A stretch of DNA of 64,000 bases from Arsenicicoccus dermatophilus (GTDB taxonomy: Bacteria > Actinomycetota > Actinomycetes > Actinomycetales > Dermatophilaceae): the NCBI RefSeq assembly GCF_022568795.1, contig NZ_JAKZHU010000001.1, forward strand, positions 2,604,001 through 2,668,000, written 5' to 3'. The notes beneath the pieces are model-generated. The model was given only the letters and a program-made list of their open reading frames with translations, ran no database searches and had not been told where the DNA came from. Of this stretch, positions 37,813 through 53,414 are shown in pieces (within the stretch, counting starts at the first letter, position 1; every line of letters begins with the position of its first letter). Position numbers and translations under genes: made by a program.

Positions 37813-38093
37813 CAGCGACGACGCCCCTTCTTGTCGTCCTTCTCGTGACCCTTGAAGGTACGGGTGGGGGCGAACTCGCCGAGCTTGTGGCCGACCATCG
37901 ACTCGGTCACGAAGACCGGGACGTGCTTGCGACCGTCGTGCACGGCAAGGGTGTGGCCGAGCATGTCGGGGCTGATCACGGATCGACGCGACCAGGTCTT
38001 GATGACGTTCTTGGTGCCCGCTTCGTTCTGGGCGTCCACCTTCTTCTGAAGGTGGTCGTCGATGAAGGGGCCCTTCTTCAGGCTACGAGGCAT
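37812..38093 (-). CDS. rpsS: Ribosomal protein S19
   Basis: 30S head protein interacting with S13 and the P-site region, 93 aa: [24 protein letters not shown], '[61 protein letters not shown]' with the S19 signature. The ATG at 38093 matches the family start; an ATG two codons upstream is also possible. Fifteen bases after the rplB stop. Confidence 0.98.
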   Translation of the reverse strand: MPRSLKKGPFIDDHLQKKVDAQNEAGTKNVIKTWSRRSVISPDMLGHTLAVHDGRKHVPVFVTESMVGHKLGEFAPTRTFKGHEKDDKKGRRR

Positions 38094-38108
38094 GTCCAAA
38101 GGCTCCTA

Positions 38109-38945
38109 TCAGCGCTTCTTGCCAGTGCGACGACGACGGACGATGAGCTTGTCGCTCGGCTTGCCCGGCTTGCGGGTGCGGCCCTCGGGCTGACCCCAGG
38201 GGCTGACCGGGTGGCGACCACCGGAGGTCTTCCCCTCACCACCACCGTGCGGGTGGTCGATGGGGTTCATGGCGACACCACGGACCGTGGGGCGCTTGCC
38301 CTTCCAGCGCATGCGGCCGGCCTTGCCCCAGTTGATGTTGCTCTGCTCGGCGTTGCCCACCTCGCCGACCGTGGCGCGGCAGCGCAGGTCGACGTTGCGG
38401 ATCTCGCCGGACGGCATACGCAGCTGGGCGTAGGGGCCGTCCTTGGCGACGAGCTGAACCCGCGCACCGGCGGAGCGGGCGATCTTGGCGCCGCCGCCGG
38501 GCTTGAGCTCGATCGCGTGGATGACGGTACCCACGGGGATGTTCTTGAGCGGCATCGCGTTGCCCGGCTTGATGTCGGCGCCGGGGCCGTTCTCGATGAT
38601 ATCGCCCTGGCTCAGCCGGTTGGGGGCGAGGATGTAGCGCTTCTCCCCGTCGGCGTAGTGCAGGAGCGCGATGCGCGCGGTGCGGTTGGGGTCGTACTCG
38701 ATGTGCGCGACCTTCGCGGGCACGCCGTCCTTGTCGTGACGACGGAAGTCGATCACGCGGTAGGCGCGCTTGTGCCCACCACCGATGTGGCGGGTGGTGA
38801 TGCGACCGCTCGAGTTGCGTCCACCGGTCTTGGGCAGCGGGCGCACCAGCGACTTCTCGGGCGTGCTGCGCGTGACCTCGACGAAGTCCGCCACGCTCGA
38901 GCCGCGACGACCCGGAGTCGTGGGCTTGTACTTACGGATAGCCAT
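38109..38945 (-). CDS. rplB: Ribosomal protein L2
   Basis: Core large-subunit protein needed for peptidyl-transferase function and subunit joining, 278 aa. N-terminus [21 protein letters not shown]; the conserved '[26 protein letters not shown]' with the essential histidine is near the C-terminus (about 220-245). Typical size. Follows rplW by 42 nt. Confidence 0.98.
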   Translation of the reverse strand: MAIRKYKPTTPGRRGSSVADFVEVTRSTPEKSLVRPLPKTGGRNSSGRITTRHIGGGHKRAYRVIDFRRHDKDGVPAKVAHIEYDPNRTARIALLHYADGEKRYILAPNRLSQGDIIENGPGADIKPGNAMPLKNIPVGTVIHAIELKPGGGAKIARSAGARVQLVAKDGPYAQLRMPSGEIRNVDLRCRATVGEVGNAEQSNINWGKAGRMRWKGKRPTVRGVAMNPIDHPHGGGEGKTSGGRHPVSPWGQPEGRTRKPGKPSDKLIVRRRRTGKKR

Positions 38946-38987
38946 GTCTAGTCCCTCAGTGTCCTAGTCGATCCTCGGTCGCCGGCG

Positions 38988-39287
38988 TCAGACGCCAGCG
39001 CCTCCGAAGATGTCGATCGACCCTTCCTTGAGGGTGACGATCGCGCGCTTGGTGTCCTTGCGCTTGCCGAGACCGAACCGCGTGCGGCGGGTCTTGCCCT
39101 GGCGGTTGAGCGTGTGCACGGAGTCCACCTTGACCTTGAAGACCTGCTCGATGGCGATCTTGATCTCGGTCTTGTTGGCCCGGGGGTCCACCACGAAGGT
39201 GTACTTGCCCTGATCCATCAGTCCGTACGACTTCTCGGAGACGACCGGCGCGAGCAGGATGTCGCGAGGGTCCTTGATGGTGGTCAC
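38988..39287 (-). CDS. rplW: Ribosomal protein L23
   Basis: Tunnel-exit protein and docking site for trigger factor and SRP, 99 aa. [89 protein letters not shown] is a normal L23; '[12 protein letters not shown]' is the signature. Its start overlaps the rplD stop (ATGA). Confidence 0.98.
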   Translation of the reverse strand: MTTIKDPRDILLAPVVSEKSYGLMDQGKYTFVVDPRANKTEIKIAIEQVFKVKVDSVHTLNRQGKTRRTRFGLGKRKDTKRAIVTLKEGSIDIFGGAGV

Positions 39288-39943
39288 TTGGTGTCCTCCT
39301 CAGCCTTGTCGGCCGACTGAGTGCCACGAGCCAGGAAGGACTCGAGGGCGCCCTGGGTGAAGACCACGTCGTCGGCGCAAAGCACGTCGTAGGTGTTCAG
39401 CTGGTCGGCGACCAGGGTGTGCACGTTGGCGATGTTGCGCACCGACGCCAGGCCGAGGGTGTCCTCGCGCTCGACGACCACCAGGAGGTTCTTGCGCTCG
39501 GTCAGCGCACCCAGCACCGAGGCGACGGCCTTGGTGGACGGAGTGCCGCCCTCGACGAGCGAGGACATGACGTGAACGCGGCCGTGGCGGGCGCGGTCGG
39601 AGAGGGCCCCACGCAGGGCAGCGGCCTTCATCTTCTTGGGGGTGCGCTGGCTGTAGTCGCGCGGCACCGGGCCGTGGACCGTCCCACCGCCGGCGAACTG
39701 CGGCGCACGGGTCGACCCCTGACGGGCGCGACCGGTGCCCTTCTGGCGGTAGGGCTTGGCGCCACCGCCGGACACCTCCGCGCGGGTCTTGGCCTTGTGG
39801 GTGCCCTGACGGGCAGCCGCGAGCTGGGCCACCACGACCTGGTGGATCAGCGGGATATTGGTCTGGACGTCGAAGACCTCGGCGGGCAGCTCGACGGAGC
39901 CCGCCTTGGCGCCCTTGGCGTCCAGGATGTCGATGGTCGTCAT
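39284..39943 (-). CDS. rplD: Ribosomal protein L4
   Basis: Tunnel-wall protein, 219 aa. The extended loop '[67 protein letters not shown]' that lines the tunnel is intact with no macrolide-resistance deletion visible. In some bacteria L4 represses the S10 operon; no matching leader is evident. Five bases after the rplC stop. Confidence 0.98.
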   Translation of the reverse strand: MTTIDILDAKGAKAGSVELPAEVFDVQTNIPLIHQVVVAQLAAARQGTHKAKTRAEVSGGGAKPYRQKGTGRARQGSTRAPQFAGGGTVHGPVPRDYSQRTPKKMKAAALRGALSDRARHGRVHVMSSLVEGGTPSTKAVASVLGALTERKNLLVVVEREDTLGLASVRNIANVHTLVADQLNTYDVLCADDVVFTQGALESFLARGTQSADKAEEDTK

Positions 39944-39948
39944 TAGGC

Positions 39949-40608
39949 TCAGGCCCCCTTGGCGGCCGTGCGGACCAGGACGACGGCACCGCGGGGACCG
40001 GGAACGGCACCCTTGATGACGAGCAGACCCTTGTCGGCGTCCACGGCGTGGATCGTGAGGTTCTGGGTGGTCTGGCGCACGCCGCCCATGCGACCGGCCA
40101 TGCGCAGACCCTTGAAGACGCGGCCCGGGGTGGAGCAGCCACCGATCGAGCCCGGCTTGCGGTGGTTGCGGTGCGCACCGTGGGAGGACGAGACGCCCTT
40201 GAAGCCGTGACGCTTCATGACGCCGGCGAAGCCCTTGCCCTTGGTGGTGCCGGTGACGTCGACGGTCGTGCCGGCCTCGAAGGCCGCGACGGTGATCTCC
40301 TGGCCGATGGTGTACTCGGCGGCATCGCCGGTGCGGAGCTCGACGAGGTGGCGGCGCGGCGACACACCGGCCTTCTCGAAGTGGCCGGCCATGGGCTTGT
40401 TGACCTTGCGCGGGTCGATCGCGCCGAAGGCGATCTGGACGGCGTGGTAGCCATCCGTCTCGGCGTCGCGGACCTGCGTGACGACGCAGGGGCCCGCCTT
40501 GATGACGGTCACGGGGACGAGGCGGTTGTCCGCGTCCCAGACCTGGGTCATGCCGAGCTTCTCGCCAAGGACGCCCTTGACGTTGCGCTCGATAGCAGCG
40601 TTAGTCAT
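39949..40608 (-). CDS. rplC: Ribosomal protein L3
   Basis: Large-subunit protein reaching the peptidyl-transferase centre, 219 aa. '[36 protein letters not shown]' at the N-terminus, '[57 protein letters not shown]' in the middle: L3 signature with the conserved loop. Follows rpsJ by 10 nt. Confidence 0.98.
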   Translation of the reverse strand: MTNAAIERNVKGVLGEKLGMTQVWDADNRLVPVTVIKAGPCVVTQVRDAETDGYHAVQIAFGAIDPRKVNKPMAGHFEKAGVSPRRHLVELRTGDAAEYTIGQEITVAAFEAGTTVDVTGTTKGKGFAGVMKRHGFKGVSSSHGAHRNHRKPGSIGGCSTPGRVFKGLRMAGRMGGVRQTTQNLTIHAVDADKGLLVIKGAVPGPRGAVVLVRTAAKGA

Positions 40609-40618
40609 GTGGGGTTCC

Positions 40619-40927
40619 TCAGAGCTTGATCTCGATGTTGACGTCCGCCGGCAGGTCGAGACGCATCAGCGAGTCGACGGCCTTGGGCGTCGGGTCGATG
40701 ATGTCGATGAGACGCTTGTGCGTCCGCATCTCGAAGTGCTCGCGGCTGTCCTTATACTTGTGCGGCGAACGAATGACGCAGAAGACATTCTTCTCCGTCG
40801 GCAGGGGCACGGGGCCCACGACCGTCGCGCCCGCACGGGTCACGGTGTCCACGATCTTGCGCGCCGAGCTGTCGATGACCTCGTGGTCGTACGACTTAAG
40901 CCGGATGCGGATCTTCTGTCCCGCCAT
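40619..40927 (-). CDS. rpsJ: Ribosomal protein S10
   Basis: 30S head protein that also serves as NusE in antitermination, 102 aa. [76 protein letters not shown] is standard, with '[18 protein letters not shown]' as the signature. First gene of the S10-spc-alpha supercluster; the upstream gap of about 440 nt holds its promoter and leader. Confidence 0.98.
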   Translation of the reverse strand: MAGQKIRIRLKSYDHEVIDSSARKIVDTVTRAGATVVGPVPLPTEKNVFCVIRSPHKYKDSREHFEMRTHKRLIDIIDPTPKAVDSLMRLDLPADVNIEIKL

Positions 40928-41254
40928 CGCTTCGTTGACTCTCTCTCGTCTGTCCTGCTGGTCCGGTGGCCGAACCAGGTGCGTCTCCGACCCACGCGGT
41001 CGGGCGTGTCGCCCTTGCTCCGCTTACGGGGGCACGCTAAAGATGCGGGCTACCCCGATTCTGGGCCGGTCCGTCTGGGCCGGGGCTTGCGCTCCTCACA
41101 CGAGGAGTCACAGTGCCATCGGCCAGTCCGTGGACGGTCCGGTGGTGCTAGTAACCTCTCGCGAGGGACGATGGCAGCCGCACCCTCGTCCACCTCGGCA
41201 GGAGATCCTGGGGGCGTACGAGTATGCCTCGGCCACGCGTCAAGCAACTTCCCT

Positions 41255-41283
41255 AGTGTGACAGACAGCGGGACAGGATCCAA
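41255..41283 (-). promoter_or_regulatory. Candidate promoter of the S10 operon
   Basis: TTGGAT (41278-41283), 17-nt spacer and CACACT (41255-41260) on the minus strand form a moderate match, giving a leader of about 320 nt before rpsJ. The gap also contains a small hairpin (CTCCTC-acac-GAGGAG near 41091-41106) on the leader. No gene is visible in 40928-41368. Support is weak because CACACT is a poor -10. Confidence 0.3.
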
Positions 41284-41368
41284 ATTCGCGGTGTCCGAAT
41301 CCAGACGACACGCCGACGCCCCTCCCACCGACCGTCGGCGGGAGCCAGGCCTCTGGGACCATCGGGGT

Positions 41369-42118
41369 ATGGCGAAGCGCGACTCCACCCTGCTCCCGGA
41401 CGATCTGCGGGCGGCTCTGGAGGGCCTGGCGGCGCGCGACGGCTCCGCGAGGGAGGCTGCTCTTGCCACCGTGGTCCGCGGGGCGCAGCAACTCGCACGC
41501 AAGGAACGTCAGGCTCTCGGCGACGCCCTGGTGGAGCTCCTCGAGGCCCCGGACGGACATACGCGATCCTTCGCCACGGTGCCGCTCGCCTATCTCGCCA
41601 GCGTCATGGTGTGGCGGCGCTCGTGGACGCCGAGGTTCCTCGACTGGTGGGTGCAAGAGCCGGACCAGCGTGGCTTCGTGGCCGAGATCGGCTGGGTGCA
41701 CGCCGTCGCCCACGGGGCCGACGTCCTCGGGGAGCTGGGCCAGACCAGCACCGTGCCGGCCGGTGTCCTGCTGGACGCCGTCGCCCGCCGACTTGCCCAC
41801 CCGAGCTCCACCGTCTGGCGTGACCAGGAGGAGGACCGGCTGGCCCTGGCCGTCGCCCAGGTGCTGCTGCAGGACGACCTGGGCGCCTCCGACGCCACCG
41901 GGTGGATCCGTCAGCTCTCGGACCGCATGGCCACCGGTGAGGCCCCGATTCCCGCGACCACGATCAACACCTGCCGCACCATGCGCAGTCTCTACGTCGT
42001 GGTGGACGGTGAGGTCCCTGCGGAGCGGGCGCGGGCGGTCAAGCACGCCGGCCGGGTGCAGGAGGAGATCCGCCGCCTCCTCGTGGTGGTCGAGCCATGG
42101 CTCGCGGCGAGTCGGTGA
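41369..42118 (+). CDS. DUF2785 domain-containing protein
   Basis: A 249-aa protein, mostly helical, with the DUF2785 features 'FATVPLAYLASVMVWRRSWTPRFLDWWVQEPDQRGFVAEIGWVHAVAHGADVLGELG' in the middle; the histidines of 'WVHAVAHGAD' are the most conserved part. The family is widespread in actinobacteria and Firmicutes and its function is unknown. The ATG at 41369 begins MAKRDSTLLPDDLRAALEG within a GTATGGCG octamer. Its end overlaps the next gene. It is divergent from rpsJ. Confidence 0.8.
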   Translation: MAKRDSTLLPDDLRAALEGLAARDGSAREAALATVVRGAQQLARKERQALGDALVELLEAPDGHTRSFATVPLAYLASVMVWRRSWTPRFLDWWVQEPDQRGFVAEIGWVHAVAHGADVLGELGQTSTVPAGVLLDAVARRLAHPSSTVWRDQEEDRLALAVAQVLLQDDLGASDATGWIRQLSDRMATGEAPIPATTINTCRTMRSLYVVVDGEVPAERARAVKHAGRVQEEIRRLLVVVEPWLAASR

Positions 42119-42777
42119 GGCCTACCGCCGCTCTGGGCGCGATCGTCCTGCTGCTCGTCGCCTGCCAGGCACCACCGGCTTCCGACAGCCGCCGGACCGG
42201 GCCGACGGCCGGCGGCCTCCGTCAGGACTCCACCTCGCCCCCTCGGGACTCGATCGACACCCGGACCTCGGCAGCCACTGCCTGCGTCCCCGTCCGGGAC
42301 CTCACGGACCCGGGGCCGGGAGCCGCGGTCGTCCCCCGCGGGGAGGGTCGATGGATCGTGCTCCTTGGCACGACCTTCGTGGGTGGGGTGCGAGTCGCGC
42401 CGGCGCGTGCCCAGCTCGAGGTCGGCAACGGGCGCCCGTGCTCCCGCACCCCGGAAGTGCGGGTGGTCGATCGGGTGACCCGCACGGTCGCCGCTGCGCG
42501 CTGGATCACTCGGGGCTCGGCTCGCTCGCTGGCCGTCACACCGACCTGGGCGGGGGCCGGGTGGGCCGGTGCGGCCGACGCGGTGCTGGCCGAGCTGCGC
42601 GGCCATCACCGGGAGATGGAGCTGCCGGTCATGCAGGACCAGCTGCGGTGCCACGTGCTCTTCGCGCCGGCGAAGCGGGTGTGGCACCTGGAGCCGGCCC
42701 GCCCCGACGTCGGCCTCGCGGCCACGATCGCGGCCCGGTGCAATCCCGGTGACGAGCGGGACCCCGACGGTCGATGA
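42097..42777 (+). CDS. DUF2599 domain-containing lipoprotein
   Basis: A 226-aa predicted exported lipoprotein: signal peptide 'VRPTAALGAIVLLLVAC' with cysteine at about residue 23, a low-complexity linker, then the DUF2599 domain 'AARWITRGSARSLAVTPT' and 'DQLRCHVLFAPAKRVWHLEPARPDVG' near the C-terminus, with two cysteines probably bridged. Function unknown. Two possible starts: ATG 42097 (used) and GTG 42115, which overlaps the DUF2785 stop; both keep the signal peptide. Overlap with the upstream gene suggests co-expression. Confidence 0.8.
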   Translation: MARGESVRPTAALGAIVLLLVACQAPPASDSRRTGPTAGGLRQDSTSPPRDSIDTRTSAATACVPVRDLTDPGPGAAVVPRGEGRWIVLLGTTFVGGVRVAPARAQLEVGNGRPCSRTPEVRVVDRVTRTVAAARWITRGSARSLAVTPTWAGAGWAGAADAVLAELRGHHREMELPVMQDQLRCHVLFAPAKRVWHLEPARPDVGLAATIAARCNPGDERDPDGR

Positions 42778-42819
42778 CCCGAGGGGCCGCCGACCGTCGA
42801 CGTGCGCTCGACCCGGGCT

Positions 42820-43632
42820 TCAGCGACCGGGAAAGGTAGGGGTCTCCTTGGCGACGAAGGCCCGCACGCCCTCGGCCTTGTCCTGCGTCTCGAAGGCCGC
42901 CCGGAAGGCTTGCGCCTCCTGGTCCAGGCCCTCGTGGACGGTGAGGGGCTCGACGTCGTTCAGCAGCCGCTTGGAGGCCGCGACGGCGACGGCGCTCTTC
43001 CCCGCCAGCTCGGCCACGGTGGCCTTGGCCCCGGCGATCAGGGACTCGCGGTCGTCGAACACCTGGTTGACCAGGCCGATGCGCAGCGCCTCCGGGGCGT
43101 CGATCATCCGCCCCGTGAAGATCAGCTCCCGGGCCATACCGAGACCCACGCGGCGGCTCAGCCGCACCGAGCCGCCGAACCCCGGCACCAGGCCCAGGTT
43201 GACCTCCGGCTGGCCGAACCGAGCCCGGGTCGACGCGTAGATCCAGTCGCACGCCATGGCCAGCTCGCACCCGCCGCCCAGGGCGAACCCGTTGACCGCG
43301 GCGATGACCGGCACCGGAAGGGCCTCCAGGCGCTCGGTCACCCCCTGCATGCGACGGGAGTACTCCTCACCCTCCGCCGGCGACATGGACTGCATCTCGA
43401 CGATGTCGGCCCCAGCCACGAAGGCCTTCTCCCCCGCGCCCGTGATGATGACCCCGCGGAGGGGCCAGCGTCCGTCCTGACCGACCCGGTCCTCGAGGGA
43501 GCTCAGCAGCTCCCCCAGGTCGGTGACCACCTGCATGGCGAGTGCGTTCATCGCCTGGGGCCGGTTGACGGTGACGACGAGGGCGTCGCCGTCCTGCTCG
43601 ACGAGCAGCGTGTCGAAGGTGCCGAGGTCCAT
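42820..43632 (-). CDS. Enoyl-CoA hydratase/isomerase family protein
   Basis: Crotonase-fold enzyme, 270 aa, hydrating 2-enoyl-CoA in fatty-acid or amino-acid degradation. The oxyanion-hole segments are 'EKAFVAGADIVEMQ' and 'GFALGGGCELAMACD', and catalytic glutamates fall in 'GGGCELAM' and 'PEVNLGLVPGFGGSVRL', as in true hydratases. The exact acyl substrate cannot be read out. It lies alone between tuf and the DUF2599 gene, transcribed like the str operon but beyond the tuf terminator. Confidence 0.9.
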   Translation of the reverse strand: MDLGTFDTLLVEQDGDALVVTVNRPQAMNALAMQVVTDLGELLSSLEDRVGQDGRWPLRGVIITGAGEKAFVAGADIVEMQSMSPAEGEEYSRRMQGVTERLEALPVPVIAAVNGFALGGGCELAMACDWIYASTRARFGQPEVNLGLVPGFGGSVRLSRRVGLGMARELIFTGRMIDAPEALRIGLVNQVFDDRESLIAGAKATVAELAGKSAVAVAASKRLLNDVEPLTVHEGLDQEAQAFRAAFETQDKAEGVRAFVAKETPTFPGR

Positions 43633-43717
43633 GATTCCTCCCGGGGTTGCGGTCTGGTGTCCGCACCAGCCTGCCGTATGCCGAGCAGTGCCTGCGACCT
43701 GGCCCGCAGATGTGCAG

Positions 43718-43750
43718 AGGGCGGGGCCCGGGAATCCCGGACCCCGCCCT
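43718..43750 (-). terminator. Terminator after tuf
   Basis: AGGGCGGGG-C-CCGGGA and TCCCGG-A-CCCCGCCCT (43718-43750) form a 14-bp stem with one mismatch and a short loop, 30 nt beyond the tuf stop. It should end the str operon. Confidence 0.8.
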
Positions 43751-43782
43751 CGCGGGATCAGTCGCTCCCGAAGGAGCTCAGA

Positions 43783-44976
43783 TCACTTGATGATCTTCGT
43801 GACCTGACCGGCACCGACGGTGCGGCCACCCTCACGGATGTTGAACTTCAGGCCCTCCTCCATGGCGATGGGCTGAATCAGGTCAACCTTCATGGAGGTG
43901 TTGTCGCCGGGCATGATCATCTCGGTGCCCTCGGGCAGGTGGACGACACCGGTCACGTCAGTCGTACGGAAGTAGAACTGGGGACGGTAGTTGTCGTAGA
44001 ACGGCGTGTGACGGCCACCCTCGTCCTTGGACAGGATGTACGCCGAAGCCTCGAACTCGGTGTGCGGGGTGATCGAGCCCGGCTTGCAGACGACCTGGCC
44101 GCGCTCCACCTCCTCGCGCTTGGTGCCGCGGAGCAGCAGACCGACGTTCTCGCCGGCGCGACCCTCGTCCAGCAGCTTGCGGAACATCTCGATGCCGGTG
44201 ACCGTGGTCTTCTGGGTCTTCTCGCGGATACCGACGATCTCGACCTCCTCGTTGACCTTGAGGATGCCGCGCTCGATACGACCGGTGACGACGGTGCCAC
44301 GACCGGTGATCGTGAAGACGTCCTCGATCGGCATCATGAACGGCTTGTCGGTGTCGCGCTCCGGCTCCGGGATGTACTCGTCGACCGTCTTCATGAGCTC
44401 GACCACGCTCTTGCCCCACTCGGCGTCGCCCTCGAGGGCCTTGAGCGCGGAGATGCGGACGACCGGCAGGTCGTCACCCGGGAACTCGTACTCGGTCAGC
44501 AGCTCGCGGACCTCCATCTCGACGAGCTCGAGGATCTCCTCGTCGTCGACCATGTCGGTCTTGTTGAGCGCCACGACGATGTAGGGGACGCCGACCTGGC
44601 GGGCCAGGAGGACGTGCTCCTTCGTCTGCGGCATCGGGCCGTCGGTGGCGGCGACGACCAGGATCGCGCCGTCCATCTGGGCCGCACCGGTGATCATGTT
44701 CTTCACGTAGTCCGCGTGACCGGGACAGTCGACGTGGGCGTAGTGACGACCCTCGGTCTGGTACTCGATGTGCGCGATGGAGATGGTGATACCGCGCTGG
44801 CGCTCCTCAGGAGCCTTGTCGATGTCCTCGAACGCGAACTGGGGGTTCAGGTCCGGGTACTCGTCGTGCAGAACCTTGGAGATCGCAGCCGTCAGCGTCG
44901 TCTTACCGTGGTCGATGTGACCAATGGTGCCGATGTTGACGTGCGGCTTGGTCCGCTCGAACTTAGCCTTCGCCAC
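43783..44976 (-). CDS. tuf: Elongation factor Tu
   Basis: GTPase delivering aminoacyl-tRNA to the ribosome, 397 aa. G1 motif GHIDHGKT (19-26), '[39 protein letters not shown]' (G3 region), NKTD (G4), then domains II and III ending '[17 protein letters not shown]'. Residues lining the kirromycin site look normal by eye. Last gene of the str operon, 135 nt behind fusA with an intervening hairpin. Confidence 0.99.
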   Translation of the reverse strand: MAKAKFERTKPHVNIGTIGHIDHGKTTLTAAISKVLHDEYPDLNPQFAFEDIDKAPEERQRGITISIAHIEYQTEGRHYAHVDCPGHADYVKNMITGAAQMDGAILVVAATDGPMPQTKEHVLLARQVGVPYIVVALNKTDMVDDEEILELVEMEVRELLTEYEFPGDDLPVVRISALKALEGDAEWGKSVVELMKTVDEYIPEPERDTDKPFMMPIEDVFTITGRGTVVTGRIERGILKVNEEVEIVGIREKTQKTTVTGIEMFRKLLDEGRAGENVGLLLRGTKREEVERGQVVCKPGSITPHTEFEASAYILSKDEGGRHTPFYDNYRPQFYFRTTDVTGVVHLPEGTEMIMPGDNTSMKVDLIQPIAMEEGLKFNIREGGRTVGAGQVTKIIK

Positions 44977-45071
44977 TTGGGGTCCTCCTCAGGACTTTTA
45001 AGGTGTTACGCCGTACGACCAAGCAGGACGTGGCGTCGTCTTCTGGGGGTGGTGCAGTTTGAGACGCGATC

Positions 45072-45104
45072 CGGAAGTCTAGCGCCCGGGGCGCCGGACT
45101 TCCG
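45072..45104 (-). terminator. Hairpin between fusA and tuf
   Basis: CGGAAGTC (45072-45079) pairs with GACTTCCG (45097-45104), enclosing a second GCGCCC/GGGCGC helix, 8 nt after the fusA stop. Read on the minus strand, the TAGACT within it could also be a -10 element for an internal tuf promoter with a weak -35. Likely lets tuf be expressed apart from fusA. Confidence 0.6.
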
Positions 45105-45111
45105 AATCGGA

Positions 45112-47214
<2,103 letters not shown>

Positions 47215-47283
47215 GTCTGTTTTCTCATCTCTTCGAGTCGGTGGTGCAGCAGTCCGGCACGCTCCAGGGGGAGGACCGGCGAT

Positions 47284-47313
47284 GCCGGCGGCTCGGTCAG
47301 CCGAGCCGCCGGC
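47284..47313 (-). terminator. Hairpin between rpsG and fusA
   Basis: GCCGGCGGCTCGG (47284-47296) and its exact complement (47301-47313) form a 13-bp stem with a 4-nt loop, 10 nt after the rpsG stop. Probably a partial terminator or mRNA-processing site inside the str operon; no U run follows. Confidence 0.65.
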
Positions 47314-47322
47314 GTTCGGGTC

Positions 47323-47793
47323 TTACCAGCGGTAGTGCGCGAAGGCCTTGTTGGACTCGGCCATCTTGTGCGTGTCCTCGCGACGCTTGACCGCGGCACC
47401 CAGGCCGTTGCTCGCGTCCAGGATCTCGTTCATCAGACGCTCGGTCATGGTCTTCTCGCGACGCTGCCGCGAGTAGCCGACGAGCCAGCGCAGCGCCAGC
47501 GTGGTGGAGCGGCCGGGCTTGACCTCGACCGGGACCTGGTAGGTCGCGCCACCGACGCGGCGGGAACGCACCTCGAGGGCGGGCTTGACGTTGTCCAGCG
47601 CGCGCTTGAGGGTGAGGACGGGGTCCGTGCCGGTCTTCTCGCGGCAGCCCTCGAGGGCGCCGTAGACGATGTTCTCGGCGATGGACTTCTTGCCGTCCAG
47701 GAGGATCTTGTTGACCAGCTGGGTCACCAGCGGCGAGCCGTAGACCGGGTCGACGACGAGGGGGCGCTTCGGAGCGGGGCCCTTACGAGGCAT
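47323..47793 (-). CDS. rpsG: Ribosomal protein S7
   Basis: Assembly-nucleating protein of the 30S head, 156 aa. [156 protein letters not shown]. complete S7 fold, normal length. Its ATG overlaps the rpsL stop (TAATG). In E. coli S7 represses str translation; not testable here. Confidence 0.98.
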   Translation of the reverse strand: MPRKGPAPKRPLVVDPVYGSPLVTQLVNKILLDGKKSIAENIVYGALEGCREKTGTDPVLTLKRALDNVKPALEVRSRRVGGATYQVPVEVKPGRSTTLALRWLVGYSRQRREKTMTERLMNEILDASNGLGAAVKRREDTHKMAESNKAFAHYRW

Positions 47794-48167
47794 TACTTCT
47801 TCTCCTTCTTGGCGCCGTAGCGGGAGCGAGCCTGCTTGCGGTTCTTGACACCCTGGGTGTCGAGGGAGCCGCGGATGATCTTGTAGCGGACGCCAGGGAG
47901 GTCCTTCACACGGCCACCGCGCACGAGCACGATCGAGTGCTCCTGCAGGTTGTGACCGACACCCGGGATGTAGGCCGTGACCTCGATGCCGGAGGTCAGC
48001 TTCACGCGGGCGACCTTGCGCAGCGCGGAGTTCGGCTTCTTGGGGGTGGTGGTGTAGACGCGGGTGCAGACGCCACGGCGCTGCGGGCTGCCCTTGAGGG
48101 CAGGGGTCTTGTTCTTGTCGACCTTGTCCTGCCGGCCCTTGCGGACGAGCTGGTTGATGGTTGGCAC
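47793..48167 (-). CDS. rpsL: Ribosomal protein S12
   Basis: Decoding-centre protein and target of streptomycin, 124 aa. '[15 protein letters not shown]', '[27 protein letters not shown]' and '[32 protein letters not shown]' are the S12 landmarks. The lysines in [11 protein letters not shown] and the PGVRY-upstream lysine equivalent are unmutated, so the gene predicts streptomycin sensitivity at this site. First gene of the str operon, with a leader of about 240 nt. Confidence 0.98.
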   Translation of the reverse strand: MPTINQLVRKGRQDKVDKNKTPALKGSPQRRGVCTRVYTTTPKKPNSALRKVARVKLTSGIEVTAYIPGVGHNLQEHSIVLVRGGRVKDLPGVRYKIIRGSLDTQGVKNRKQARSRYGAKKEKK

Positions 48168-48352
48168 GTAGTCTCCGTACGTTCTGATGGTCAGCCCACC
48201 CGCCTGGGGCGGGAAGACTCCTTGTCATGCCGCCTCCGCAACCCGAGGTCGGGCGTGTCGGCGGTGCTCGCACCCGCACTCCCCCGACGATGTCGTGGGC
48301 GCCAGGCGCGAGGGTTGTGGTCATCCGTCTCGGGGCGACGAGAGCCCGTCCG

Positions 48353-48375
48353 GCTCCGCCGCTCCCTCGGCGGAG
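48353..48375 (-). promoter_or_regulatory. Stem-loop in the str leader
   Basis: CTCCGCCG and CGGCGGAG with a 6-nt loop (about 48353-48375) make an 8-bp stem inside the transcribed leader of rpsL. Role unknown. Confidence 0.5.
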
Positions 48376-48415
48376 AGGGCACGGTGTGTCCATGTCAAGC
48401 ACGACACAGAGAACA

Positions 48416-48444
48416 AGATTACCGGCTGAACGGAGCCGCTCCAA
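48416..48444 (-). promoter_or_regulatory. Promoter of the str operon (rpsL)
   Basis: TTGGAG (48439-48444), a 17-nt spacer and TAATCT (48416-48421) on the minus strand is the best sigma-70 type match upstream of rpsL. It predicts a start near 48409 and a 240-nt untranslated leader reaching rpsL at 48167; that stretch contains no gene. Confidence 0.6.
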
Positions 48445-48599
48445 ATCACCCCGCGGCGGGCCTCACCAGCACTCTCAGGTCGCGTGCCGGGGCCTCCTGC
48501 TCCGCACCCAGAACCGCACCAGGCAGCCGGTGAGCGGCAGCGGCACGAGCGCGAGGGCACCCGATCACACCAGCTCGGTGAGATGGGCTGGAGGGGATG

Positions 48600-48965
48600 G
48601 TGATCACGGCCCTCCCCCGAGCCCTCCGGCACCGCGATCAGGGGTATGGCGACGGGCAGCACCAGGACTCCGAGCACCACCGGAGCGACGGCCCCCACCG
48701 TCGCCCACGTCGGCCTCCTCGCGCGGGGCGGTCGCACGCCGGTGGGCACCGGTAGCGCCCGGCCAGGCCGGCATGCTCCGCGCGCCGCAGGCCCCGCGGG
48801 CCCGGAGGCCTCGACCGGCCGCTCCCCCGTGTCCGGGGCGTGGGCCTCCACCTCGACGACGATCCGCTCGCGCCGGGCTCGGGGACGCCGAGGCGGACCA
48901 GCGCCCCACGTAGCTCGTCGGCCTGCACCTGTTGCCCGGCCGTCGTCAGCGGGATCGCCTCGGCC
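48600..48965 (-). pseudogene. Decayed HAAS/DUF1700-like membrane protein
   Basis: Fragments in different frames together resemble a small membrane protein that usually follows a PadR regulator: 'VQADELRGALVRLGVPEPG', 'RRERIVVEVEAHAPDTGE' (a HAAS-type 'IVEEVEAHL' helix), then 'RARRPTWATVGAVAPVVLGVLVLPVAIPLIAVPEG', a hydrophobic membrane segment. At least two frame changes separate these. Boundaries are approximate. It overlaps the end of the PadR remnant. Confidence 0.55.
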
Positions 48966-49289
48966 GTGGGGAGAGGATCGCGACGACCGTCCCGGCGAGG
49001 TCCGCGCGCGCCGCGACACCTGCCCCCGACGCGTGACGCCCGTCCGAGGTGACGGTGAAGTCCTCGCGGCCGGACCCGACTCCCCTGCCCGCCCGAAGCA
49101 CGTGGGGTGCCCGTCTCTCGCCAGCCGGTCCAGCAAGGGATGGATCGGGCCCCTCGAGGTCGCGCAGGCCGACCCGGTCGAGAGCCTGGAGCAGGGAGTG
49201 GCGTAGGCCTCCTCCTCCCGGTCGAGCACGGCCAGGACGGAGAGGGCGAGGACCCCGCGCAGCCATGGCGCCTGACGCTCGGGCCCCAC
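48946..49289 (-). pseudogene. Decayed PadR-family transcriptional regulator
   Basis: A GTG at 49289 starts MGPERQAPWLRGVLALSVLAVLDREEEAYA, the N-terminus of a PadR winged-helix protein. The sequence then continues in other frames: 'HSLLQALDRVGLRDLEG' , 'IHPLLDRLARDGH', and 'GREDFTVTSDGRHASG', each a recognisable next piece of PadR. Three single- or two-base indels in about 200 nt show decay and not programmed shifting. It lies between rpsL and rpoC with the membrane-protein remnant, suggesting a lost PadR-HAAS module. Confidence 0.65.
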
Positions 49290-49409
49290 GACCAGGTCGT
49301 GACACCACCTAGAACGGACCGTCGGTTACCCCGACCGCTCGGGCACGACGGAGCGGGCCGCACCTCCCCGAAGGAAGGAGCGGCCCGCTCGACAGCCGGT
49401 GGACGCGGC

Positions 49410-53294
<3,885 letters not shown>

Positions 53295-53414
53295 GTGTGT
53301 CCTTCTCTCGTCTTTACGACTCCAGGTCCGGGAGGACCGTGGCTAAGTCTGTGGGTCTGATCGGTTGTGGCCGACCCCAGCGGGGCGGCGATCGATGCCT
53401 TCGGGCCTCGAGCC

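Noticed and set aside
48321-49289. Single 322-codon membrane-type protein on the minus strand between rpsL and rpoC
   Set aside because: The frame mixes pieces of two families and loses PadR homology after about 30 residues, so two decayed genes explain it better.
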